From: JAVBQB01 sp031549265
GTDB taxonomy: Bacteria; Bacillota; Clostridia; Oscillospirales; JAVBQB01
NCBI GenBank assembly: GCA_031549265.1
Contig: JAVBQB010000002.1
Location: 124,001 to 188,000 of the forward strand
DNA: 64,000 nt
Direction: 5' to 3'
Position 1 is the stretch's first letter, and each line of letters starts with the position of its first letter. A model generated the notes under the pieces. The model saw nothing but the letters and a program-made list of their open reading frames with translations, was not told where the DNA came from and searched no databases. The position numbers were made by a program, and so were the translations under genes. This document shows, in pieces, positions 23,987 through 31,293 of the stretch.

Positions 23987-25907
23987 CAGCAAAATAGATT
24001 ATATTGGCGAACTGGCAAGCGACGACGATGTGCGTGACCTCACGGGCAAGGACAACAGCCGCCGTGTTTTCATAAATAACATCGGAGAGCTTCAATACAG
24101 CGTGAAAATCATCTCCGAACCTTCTCCGGCGTCGGGCACACTGGTCACCGGGTACCTGAACTCGATAATAGGAAGCATTTTTGAAGAAGAGGAATATGAA
24201 CAGGACGCGCATGACGAAAGAACAGATAAATTTTCAAATTACATTTCAAATTATCTATTCATCTTAAATTACACCGAAAAAAACTCTTACAGAAGGATAA
24301 ACCGGGCGACGCTGGTCGGAAAGCCGCCGTCCCACTGCAAAAGTTCGCGCTATGTCGCGGTGCCGGTATTCCAGCCGAGAGGCGAGACGGCCGACTGGGA
24401 AGCCGACCGCGGAGTGAAGCTGTACCGCGACTTTGAGACGCTCGAAGAATTCGCGGACACACTGGAAGCACGCAAAAACACCGGCAGAGTTGAGAACTAT
24501 TCGGCTGAGCAGAACCGGATTCAAATGATATTCTGGCTGAAGGATGGAAATCTGACGGCTGTGGGGCCGTTTGACTCCTGCCGCGTCCAGGCGCGCGGGT
24601 ATACACTTGGATTTGACCGGCTCTTTAAGGCGGAGCTGGACGACGCCGACGAGAGCTTTGTCTATCTGCCGGAGTACAATCCGACTTTGCTGCATATTGA
24701 CGAGAACGACTACGACAAGCTGTTCGGCAGGCTGCGCTCCGGAGATTGCGACGTGCTCCGCGACAGGCAGAATCTTGCCGACGGCATAGAGAGCGACGTT
24801 CGCGCGGCCGCTGATCCGGCTGATATTGACCGGGCGGTGCTTGACAGGTTGGCGGTTTTGCTTTCCTTTCGGGACGCGTGTTTCCCAATCGGGACACTGC
24901 ATCATTTGCATACCGCCGTCAAAACCGGCTGGTTCACGGTGATCACAGGCTCGAGCGGGTCGGGTAAAACCCTGCTGGCCGACGCATATGTGAAAGCGGC
25001 GGCCGGAGATCTCGCGCCCGCCGACAACTGCCTGAGGATCAACATGAATCCCTCGTGGCCGGATGACAGCCCGCTGCTGGGCTGTGTGGACAGAGACGCC
25101 TTGCTGTACTGGCCGGGCGAAACAGGGCTGCTGGACCTGATTCTGGACGCGCAAAAAGCTCCGGAGCGGCCGTTCTTTGTCCTGCTGGACGACATTAACG
25201 CCGTCAGCGCCGATATGATCCTGACAAGGCTGCTGGGCGCGCTGGGAAGCGTCGGCGGATGCCGCCAGGTCGCGCTGTATGGCCCGAAACTGGAGCAGAC
25301 GCTGCGCAACGGTTCGCGCTACCCGTATATGCTGGAAATACCGGATAATGTTAATTTTATCGCGACCGCGTTCACCGGGCAGGGCGCTCACGCGCTGTCA
25401 GACAGGCTGTTGTCGGTCGCCTGCGTGATAAACCTCGGCTGCAAAGCCTGCGATGCGGCGGATGATATGGCTGGGGACCGGTTCGCACCGCATTTGCGCG
25501 AGATGGACGGGCGAGATTATACCCTCCTGCGCGAGACTGACGAAATGCTCCCGGCGCCGGTTCGAGAAATGCTTGCCGAGCTGAGCGCCGTTCTGACCGC
25601 CGCGTCGCCGGGGTTCAGAATCAGCCGGAGAACGCTGCGGCGCATGGGAATTTACTTGAATGCTTTCACCGGGGATACGACAGAGGGAGTAAACCTTACG
25701 GAGGCGCTGGACAGATTGCTGGTGTCGTGCGTGCTGACCAGGATTCGCGGAGACGAGGATCAGCTCTCCGACCTGCTCAGCGGCTCTCCGGACAAGGGTC
25801 TTATCCCGCGGCTGGATAATTTCTCGGCTTTGTCGGGATTCAAAGACTGCCGTGAAACGGTGCTGGCCAGAAAAAAAGAGCTGAATACTTATGGCTATTG
25901 CGTTTGA
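23979..25907 (+). CDS. McrB-like AAA+ ATPase of a type IV restriction-like cassette
   Basis: This 642-residue protein has an N-terminal region of about 300 residues of unknown fold and a C-terminal AAA+ module. Walker A is GSSGSGKT (324-331). LRINMNPSWPDDSPLLGCVD (about 352-371) corresponds to the McrB stretch after the P-loop, and Walker B is FFVLLDDIN (399-407). Where McrB has a sensor-1 MNTADRS block this protein has ATAFTGQG (462-469), and the expected arginine-finger segment after ALSDRLL reads SVACV, so sensor 1 and the finger look degenerate. McrB uses GTP; nucleotide choice here is unknown. GAGGAG precedes ATG 23979. It overlaps both neighbours, indicating one complex. Confidence 0.82.
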   Translation: MDNSKIDYIGELASDDDVRDLTGKDNSRRVFINNIGELQYSVKIISEPSPASGTLVTGYLNSIIGSIFEEEEYEQDAHDERTDKFSNYISNYLFILNYTEKNSYRRINRATLVGKPPSHCKSSRYVAVPVFQPRGETADWEADRGVKLYRDFETLEEFADTLEARKNTGRVENYSAEQNRIQMIFWLKDGNLTAVGPFDSCRVQARGYTLGFDRLFKAELDDADESFVYLPEYNPTLLHIDENDYDKLFGRLRSGDCDVLRDRQNLADGIESDVRAAADPADIDRAVLDRLAVLLSFRDACFPIGTLHHLHTAVKTGWFTVITGSSGSGKTLLADAYVKAAAGDLAPADNCLRINMNPSWPDDSPLLGCVDRDALLYWPGETGLLDLILDAQKAPERPFFVLLDDINAVSADMILTRLLGALGSVGGCRQVALYGPKLEQTLRNGSRYPYMLEIPDNVNFIATAFTGQGAHALSDRLLSVACVINLGCKACDAADDMAGDRFAPHLREMDGRDYTLLRETDEMLPAPVREMLAELSAVLTAASPGFRISRRTLRRMGIYLNAFTGDTTEGVNLTEALDRLLVSCVLTRIRGDEDQLSDLLSGSPDKGLIPRLDNFSALSGFKDCRETVLARKKELNTYGYCV

Positions 25908-27546
25908 CCACAAGCTGCCGTTCAGGCTGCTGTTTATTACCGAGTATGACGACCCGCGAGTATCGCTGGCGGAGCGGTTTTGCTGCGACTACGGCCAGTT
26001 TTTGCTGATGGACATCGTCAGCGCCGAGATCGAGGAGAACGACAACGTCTCGATCTTGTTCGACAGCGCGGACCGGGACGCCAGGTTCTATCTGGAGGCG
26101 CTGGATTCCATTCCGGCGAGCCCGCTTACCAGAATTGACGGTCAGGGGCGGTATTACAGAATGCCATCCGAGCAAAAGTTCGCGCTCTACCGCAACTGTT
26201 CCGGCGGAGAATACTGCGCGCTGCGGGTGGGAATATACCGGATTATCGTAGAGGCGTGCGGAAAGCAGTTTTTCGGCGCTCTGAGGGTGCGTCCCAAACA
26301 GCTTTCGCACAACGAATGGTCCGAGATGATCGAGGAGCTTGAGAGCGAGTCCGCGGGACTTGCGCGGGAGTTCGGCAAAAGTGAAAGCCGTCAGCCGACT
26401 GACGGGCTCACGGGCAGGCATGAGCGGTCCTACAGGACGCTGAAAAAGCACACGGGCTCGCTGCTGCGTATTTTTGGCACGGCTGATGACAGGATTCTCC
26501 CGTCCGGAGGCGCGGGGGCAAGCCGGAGCTGCCCGGCTCAAAAGCGCGAACTGATCTGCAAAACCGCGCGACTCTGCCGCCGTGAGCTTGACGAGATTCT
26601 GAGCATTGCTGGACTGGCGGACGTTGGAGTCAGCGCCGGTAACGGCGAGGCGCCGGGTGCGGGAGACATGCCGGATGCCGGGGAGCTGCGGAACTTTATC
26701 CCGACGGCGCGCAGACTAAGACTAGCCGCCGCGGGGGTATGCCGCCGCTACCGGGTGGCGGGAAATTCGAACGGCGCGGCGGGAGCTATGCCTGATACGC
26801 CGGGCGATGCCGAGTGCGCCCTGCTGGCTGCGATATGCAGGACGCTCGCCGGGCGCGAGCCGAAATCGACCGCGAAAATGCGGTTTTCGGGAGTTTGGAA
26901 GACCAGCAGCAATCTTTACGAACGCTGGTGCTTTATGAAGATATACCACATGTTTCGCGCGAGGTACAAGATGCTGCCGTCTGTAAAGTGCGAGGCGGCG
27001 GAAAGTGGTTCCGATACCGCTGACCTTTACGACTGGGAGCGGGTTTCCTTTCTTCGCGGCGGGGATATTCGGCTGGATCTGGTATATGACCGGGCGCTCC
27101 CGATCAGCGGAGATAATACTGACAGCGAAATCCACCCATTATGGATACGCTCTGAGAAAGCCGGTTTCAGGCCGGACATACTGATAAATATTTTCGAATA
27201 TACCAGCGGCAGGTATTTTGGCAGCATTGTGCTGGAGTGCAAATACCGAAAGTTTAAGAGCTTTTGGGAGAGTACGCTGTCGTCCAAGGAACAGATCATA
27301 TCCTATCAGGAGAAATCGCGTTCAAAGTTCTATCTTTCCGAACGGATTGACGTCAGACCGGTGCAAAAGGTGTTTGTATTAAATCCCGATCTCGGGGGAG
27401 TGGAGCGCGAAAGCGGTACTGTGGTAATCAGCAGAATGCGACCCAAGGACGAGACGTCGCTCGCGGCCACGGTTGACGCCATTGACCGGGCGATTGAAAG
27501 CGCGTGCGAGATCGCGGTCACTTTTAACAGATTACTGGGCGTTTGA
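25891..27546 (+). CDS. DUF2357/PD-(D/E)XK nuclease (McrC-like partner)
   Basis: The 551-residue protein has an N-terminal beta-rich part, a middle helical region (about 140-330), then a nuclease domain beginning at TSSNLYERWCFMKIYHMF (about 338-355). The PD-(D/E)XK residues are D429 (GFRPDILIN) and E449-x-K451 (IVLECKYRK), followed by Q468 in the KEQIISYQEK helix. This is the DUF2357 + DUF524 (PDDEXK_7) architecture of McrC-type nucleases paired with McrB ATPases. The motif is intact, so cleavage of nucleic acid is likely; the substrate (modified DNA, or RNA) cannot be told. It overlaps the ATPase gene by 17 bases with little Shine-Dalgarno, implying translational coupling. Confidence 0.85.
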   Translation: MAIAFDHKLPFRLLFITEYDDPRVSLAERFCCDYGQFLLMDIVSAEIEENDNVSILFDSADRDARFYLEALDSIPASPLTRIDGQGRYYRMPSEQKFALYRNCSGGEYCALRVGIYRIIVEACGKQFFGALRVRPKQLSHNEWSEMIEELESESAGLAREFGKSESRQPTDGLTGRHERSYRTLKKHTGSLLRIFGTADDRILPSGGAGASRSCPAQKRELICKTARLCRRELDEILSIAGLADVGVSAGNGEAPGAGDMPDAGELRNFIPTARRLRLAAAGVCRRYRVAGNSNGAAGAMPDTPGDAECALLAAICRTLAGREPKSTAKMRFSGVWKTSSNLYERWCFMKIYHMFRARYKMLPSVKCEAAESGSDTADLYDWERVSFLRGGDIRLDLVYDRALPISGDNTDSEIHPLWIRSEKAGFRPDILINIFEYTSGRYFGSIVLECKYRKFKSFWESTLSSKEQIISYQEKSRSKFYLSERIDVRPVQKVFVLNPDLGGVERESGTVVISRMRPKDETSLAATVDAIDRAIESACEIAVTFNRLLGV

Positions 27547-27612
27547 AAAACGAAAGCCCCGCGCAGCCTCGGAACTATGAGGCTTTGATCTTAATAGAAC
27601 GCAGAAATAAGT

Positions 27613-27650
27613 AACGCGCCGGGGAATTACACCCGGCGCGTTCAGTTTAG
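27613..27650. terminator. Bidirectional terminator between the nuclease gene and hydF
   Basis: AACGCGCCGGG (27613-27623) pairs with CCCGGCGCGTT (27632-27642) around a short loop, followed rightward by TTCAGTTT. It is shared by convergent genes. A smaller hairpin GCCTC/GAGGC lies at 27567-27584. Confidence 0.7.
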
Positions 27651-27657
27651 CGCTCGA

Positions 27658-28845
27658 TTAATAGACAATCCGGTCGAGAATGCCGCCGGTTTTCGCGAAC
27701 GCGATGCCAAAATTGGTAACAGGCACTCCTTTTTCCCGCGCCGCCGCGATGCGCGTCAAAAACAGCCGCCGGTTGATCATGCAGCCGCCGCAGTGCACGA
27801 CAAGCGCGAACCCCGAAAGCTCGGGCGGGGAGTCCGATCCCGAGCACACCTCGAAGGCAAGCGTTTTGCCGGTGGCTTTTCTGATCGCGCCCGGCAGCTT
27901 TTCGGTGGCAATATCGCCGCACTGGCGGTGGTGCGTGCACGCCTCCATGACCAGTATCCGGTCGCCGTCGTGGAGATTGCCGATGGCGTTCGCGCCGCTG
28001 ACCAGCAAATCGATATCGCCCTTAAAACCGGCGAACAGCACCGAAAACGAGGTCAGCCGGATGTCCGGACTCAAAATTCGGTTCACTTTATCGAACACCT
28101 GTGAATCGCAGATGACCAGATCGGGACGGGGCAGGGATTCGAGCGCTTGTTCCAGCTGGGCATCGGTGATGATTGTGGCTATCGCGCCGTTGTCGAGCAG
28201 ATCGCGCAGCATTTGCACCTGCGGAAGGATCAGCCGTCCTTTTGGCGCCTGGATATCCTGCGGCGCGACAAGTAAAACGTGGTCTCCGGGATTTACCAAA
28301 TGGCCGGCCAGCGACAGACGTTCGAAATCGAGCGGCGCGTTCGCGGATATAAACGACTTGACGGCGGTGGCCGCCGACGGATCTCCCAGCAAATCAACGC
28401 TCAGATACGACGCGCCATCAAAAGCGGCGGGTCGGCCGGAGTCGGTCTCCCCTGATCTCAGGTTCCGTATGACGATTGTGGGAATACCCCGCGCCGACGC
28501 CAGACTAAACAGCTCGGTCTCGCTCGAAAGTTCGGCGCCGTCTCCCGCGATTATTATGACGGCGAGGTCGGTTCGGTCGAGAATGTCGAGCGACTTGCCG
28601 CGGCGCTGCCTGCCGAGTGCGCTGTCGTCGTCCAGTCCTGCGGTGTCGGTGATCTGTACGGGTCCCACCGGGTAAAGCTCCATTGCCTTGGACACGGGAT
28701 CGGTGGTGGTACCGCGAATCGGGCTGACAATGGACAGGCTCTGGCCGGTAATTATATTGAGCAGCGTCGATTTGCCGGCGTTGATTTTGCCGAAAATGCC
28801 GATGTGAAGGCGATTGGCGATTGGCGTCTGGTTGAAATCACTCAT
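27658..28845 (-). CDS. hydF: [FeFe]-hydrogenase H-cluster maturation GTPase HydF
   Basis: The 395-residue protein has an N-terminal Era-like GTPase domain (G1 GKINAGKS at 19-26, G2 RGTTTDP, G3 DTAGLDD) and the C-terminal 4Fe-4S site with C303 in ACTHHRQCGD and C352/C355 in HCGGC. HydF is the scaffold on which HydE and HydG build the diiron subcluster before transfer to HydA. The G4 motif (normally NKxD) reads IRNLRSGE, so guanine specificity may be altered. hydE, hydG and hydA are not in the window. Fits a hydrogen-producing fermenter with PFOR. Confidence 0.93.
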   Translation of the reverse strand: MSDFNQTPIANRLHIGIFGKINAGKSTLLNIITGQSLSIVSPIRGTTTDPVSKAMELYPVGPVQITDTAGLDDDSALGRQRRGKSLDILDRTDLAVIIIAGDGAELSSETELFSLASARGIPTIVIRNLRSGETDSGRPAAFDGASYLSVDLLGDPSAATAVKSFISANAPLDFERLSLAGHLVNPGDHVLLVAPQDIQAPKGRLILPQVQMLRDLLDNGAIATIITDAQLEQALESLPRPDLVICDSQVFDKVNRILSPDIRLTSFSVLFAGFKGDIDLLVSGANAIGNLHDGDRILVMEACTHHRQCGDIATEKLPGAIRKATGKTLAFEVCSGSDSPPELSGFALVVHCGGCMINRRLFLTRIAAAREKGVPVTNFGIAFAKTGGILDRIVY

Positions 28846-28942
28846 GACGTCACCCCTGAATAATTCATATTACAATTATATGTTATCACACCAAATCCGG
28901 AAATTCCACATATTTTATTATTACAGCAGCCAAAAGCGGGGC

Positions 28943-28988
28943 AAAAAAATGCGGCGCGCGCCCCGAAGCAAATCTTCAGGGCGCGCGC
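28943..28988 (-). terminator. Terminator of the Cys-rich microprotein gene
   Basis: GCGCGCGCCC (28954-28963) pairs with GGGCGCGCGC (28979-28988). On the reverse strand the stem is followed by CGCATTTTTTT. Confidence 0.75.
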
Positions 28989-29060
28989 GGGGCTTCCTTT
29001 TCCGGCCGGGTTAAGGATTATGTATCCCCTCGACCATCAGGGGTGAGCTTTACGCGGGAA

Positions 29061-29177
29061 TTAGCACTTGTCGCAGTCATCGTTGCAGCAGCAGCAGATA
29101 ACTATGATCGCGAGGATAATGAGGATCCAGAGCCAGCAATCGTTGTCGCCGCATCCACCGAAAAAGCCTCTTGACAT
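29061..29177 (-). CDS. 38-residue Cys-rich membrane microprotein
   Basis: ATG 29177, with GGGAGG nine bases upstream, encodes MSRGFFGGCGDND, then the hydrophobic helix CWLWILIILAIIVI, then CCCCNDDCDKC and a stop. Eight of 38 residues are cysteine, six of them in the last 11. Short Gly/Phe-Cys proteins with one helix of this kind are common in sporulating Clostridia, usually unannotated. A sigma-K-like promoter upstream and a strong terminator downstream support a real gene. Function unknown; a spore coat or mother-cell membrane role, or metal binding, is inference. Confidence 0.75.
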   Translation of the reverse strand: MSRGFFGGCGDNDCWLWILIILAIIVICCCCNDDCDKC

Positions 29178-29208
29178 TGATTTTTACCTCCCGTTTGTTA
29201 TTACACTA

Positions 29209-29235
29209 TATACTATGCAAACGGCGGCAAAGGGT
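29209..29235 (-). promoter_or_regulatory. Sigma-K-like promoter of the Cys-rich microprotein
   Basis: On the reverse strand GCATAGTATA fits the sigma-K -10 consensus gCATAnnnTA (29209-29217), with AC (29234-29235) 16 bp upstream as the -35. The -10 is 32 bp from the start codon. Confidence 0.5.
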
Positions 29236-29415
29236 GAAAACCGGCACGGAATTTTAACAAATCTGTCACAAGCTGTAGTTTGACCGCGTGTAAAGAGCAT
29301 AGCAAAACGGGAGCATTCCACTATTGCCGGAGCGCTCAAACGCAGTTGTTGCGGAGGGGACAATTTAACTTATTTCAAGTTTGCGCCACACAAAAATGAA
29401 AAATAGATTTCCCAG

Positions 29416-29737
29416 TATTTTTCGATAATCATCTTTTTGCCCGGGCAGAAAAGCGGGCCGCGCGGCAGGATTTATCGAGGCTCGGGGGGGCGGAGGCACA
29501 CCGGTTCCACACACTATGGTGATGGGGCTCAGCGAGCCTTGTTGCCTCTCATCCGGCGAAAAGTACTAATCCGGCAGTCTTGGGTCAGGAATTTGCGGCG
29601 CAAAATCTCGTAGGCTGTGATTCTTGTGATACCGCTTGAAAAGCCTACACACTAATGGTAAAATATGTCTGCTACTCATTTTTAAAGAACAGTTATGGGC
29701 GGAGTATGCTTTGGGGAAAGTGCCGCCATACTTTTTT
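29416..29737 (+). ncRNA. Candidate structured non-coding RNA of unknown class
   Basis: A GC-rich, hairpin-dense stretch stands in AT-rich intergenic DNA and contains no plausible gene on either strand. Helices on the + strand: GCCCG/CGGGC (29439-29458), AGGCTCG (29478-29484) with CGAGCCT (29533-29539), GAGGCA (29493-29498) with TGCCTC (29543-29548), GTAGGCT (29610-29616) with AGCCTAC (29642-29648). It ends in an intrinsic terminator with six T's. A weak promoter (TTGCGC 29381-29386, 17 bp, TAGATT 29404-29409) would start it near 29416. It lacks the signature sequences I know for RNase P, tmRNA, SRP RNA and T-box leaders. Strand and ends are inferred. Confidence 0.4.
29703..29737 (+). terminator. 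Rightward intrinsic terminator without an upstream ORF
   Basis: AGTATG (29703-29708) pairs with CATACT (29727-29732), with an inner CTTT/AAAG stem capped by GGGG, followed by a T-run (29732-29737). GGCGG/CCGCC is an alternative pairing. Confidence 0.5.
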
Positions 29738-29803
29738 AAACTGAGGTATTCGCGGACACACTGCAACTAAACAGCAAAAGCAAATGGAGACATAGTTTGC
29801 CGA

Positions 29804-29842
29804 TGAAAAATAAAGCGGGGACAGAATCACTCCCGTCCCCGC
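29804..29842 (-). terminator. Terminator of gap
   Basis: GCGGGGAC (29815-29822) pairs with GTCCCCGC (29835-29842). On the reverse strand the stem is followed by TTTATTTTT, 21 bp after the gap stop codon. Confidence 0.8.
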
Positions 29843-29862
29843 GTATTAATATTGCGTTTGAT

Positions 29863-30876
29863 TTACTTTTTGCCGTCAACGCCCGCCATGTAGATTACAA
29901 GGTCAACGGTCTTGTGGGAGTAACCCATTTCGTTATCGTACCACGATACCAGCTTGACAAACTTGTCGTTCAGCGCGATACCGGCCTTTTTGTCAAAGAT
30001 AGATGTTCTGCTGTCGCCGATGAAGTCGGAGGAGACCACATCTTCCTCGGTATAGCCGAGAATGCCGCGCAGTTCGCCCTCGGACGCGGCTTTAATGGCG
30101 GCGCAGATATCTTCATAGGTCGCGGGCTTTGCGAGGTTGACAGTGAGGTCGACAACCGAAACATCAAGCGTCGGAACGCGGAAAGCCATTCCGGTCAGTT
30201 TGCCGTTGAGCTCGGGGATGACCTTGCCGACAGCCTTTGCCGCTCCCGTTGAGGAGGGAATGATGTTGCCAGCGGCGGCGCGGCCTCCGCGCCAGTCCTT
30301 GTTGGAGGGGCCGTCAACCGTTTTCTGCGTGGCCGTCGTGGCGTGAACGGTGGTCATCAGTCCGTCGACAATGCCGAATTTATCGTTAATGACTTTGGCA
30401 AGTGGGGCAAGGCAGTTTGTGGTGCAGGAAGCGTTGGAGACTATATTCATGCCGCTCTCGTATTTGGTGTTGTTAACGCCCATAACGAACATTGGCGCAT
30501 CCTTGGAAGGCGCTGAAATAACGACCTTCTTGGCGCCGCCTTTAAGGTGAGCGGAGGCCTTTTCCAAATCGGTGAAAACGCCGCTGCATTCGACAACGTA
30601 GTCAGCCCCCACCGCGCCCCAGGGTATTTCAGCAGGGTCCTTGCAGCCGCATACCTTGATCTCGCGGCCGTTGACAATGATAGAATCGGCGGTGTGCGAG
30701 ATCTCGCCGTCAAACTTACCGTGGACGGTATCGTATTTCAGCATGTAGCACATGTATTCGGGATTGATAAACGGGTCGTTAATGCCGACAAATTCAATTT
30801 CCTTCTTGGATAACCCGGCGCGTAAAACCAGACGTCCGATGCGGCCAAAACCATTAATTCCAACTTTGATGCTCAT
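29863..30876 (-). CDS. gap: Glyceraldehyde-3-phosphate dehydrogenase
   Basis: I start at ATG 30876 (MSIKVGINGFGRIGRLVLRA), nine bases after GGAGGT; an in-frame ATG at 30912 would add 12 residues unlike the family. The 337-residue enzyme has the NAD-binding GFGRIG motif, INDPF with D34 (NAD preference) and the catalytic C151 in SNASCTTNCLAP. It oxidises glyceraldehyde-3-phosphate to 1,3-bisphosphoglycerate. The gene stands alone with its own promoter and terminator; pgk and tpi are not next to it. Confidence 0.97.
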   Translation of the reverse strand: MSIKVGINGFGRIGRLVLRAGLSKKEIEFVGINDPFINPEYMCYMLKYDTVHGKFDGEISHTADSIIVNGREIKVCGCKDPAEIPWGAVGADYVVECSGVFTDLEKASAHLKGGAKKVVISAPSKDAPMFVMGVNNTKYESGMNIVSNASCTTNCLAPLAKVINDKFGIVDGLMTTVHATTATQKTVDGPSNKDWRGGRAAAGNIIPSSTGAAKAVGKVIPELNGKLTGMAFRVPTLDVSVVDLTVNLAKPATYEDICAAIKAASEGELRGILGYTEEDVVSSDFIGDSRTSIFDKKAGIALNDKFVKLVSWYDNEMGYSHKTVDLVIYMAGVDGKK

Positions 30877-30917
30877 ATTTATGCGACCTCCTGATATCAA
30901 ATTGTGATTCAAACTTT

Positions 30918-30946
30918 ATTATATACGGAATATGCAAAATCTACAA
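30918..30946 (-). promoter_or_regulatory. Sigma-A-type promoter of gap
   Basis: On the reverse strand TTGTAG (30941-30946), 17 bp, perfect TATAAT (30918-30923), 41 bp before the start codon. Confidence 0.7.
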
Positions 30947-31024
30947 GCGAATCTGCAAAAATGATTTGCAATTCTTCGTAATTAGTGCTATGAATATGTT
31001 GTCTAGATCTATTTGTTTTTTGCC

Positions 31025-31053
31025 TTGATATTTTTAATTAATTTTGATAGAAT
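31025..31053 (+). promoter_or_regulatory. Sigma-A-type promoter of the kinase-like gene
   Basis: TTGATA (31025-31030), 17 bp, TAGAAT (31048-31053). The start codon is about 240 bp downstream. Confidence 0.5.
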
Positions 31054-31293
31054 GGTATGGAACATATAAAAATCAGTCCGTTTCCGACAAAACTAACATG
31101 AACCATGTGAAATAACACCTGTTTGGTAGAGAATTAACAATATCGCTCAAGAAAATCCTACGGTGCCGCCGCGTATGTTTTCGGCCAAAACGATTTACCG
31201 AAAACCCGCAAATAATTACACACTTTGGGAATACTAGTCGTGCACCGCCGTGAATGCATAATGCGATATGGCTCAGATGATAAGGAGCAAAAA

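Larger units (their letters stand above)
30877..31293. other. 417-bp divergent intergenic region
   Basis: It holds the gap promoter (leftward) and a promoter for the kinase-like gene (rightward), which gives a leader of about 230 bases. I see no further gene or stable structure in the leader; in-frame extensions of the kinase gene to 31225 lack a ribosome site. Confidence 0.55.

Noticed and set aside
24264..25391. Long open frame (375 codons) antisense to the ATPase gene
   Set aside because: It mirrors the codon pattern of the McrB-like gene, has no ribosome site and no recognisable domain; GC-rich genes give such shadows.
29416..29737. Assignment of the structured block as RNase P, tmRNA or SRP RNA
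   Set aside because: It lacks GAGGAAAGTCC, a CCA-ended tRNA-like fold and the GGAAGGAAGCAG loop respectively.
29566..29766. 66-codon leftward frame between the microprotein gene and gap
   Set aside because: No ribosome site and it lies across the candidate structured RNA and its terminator.
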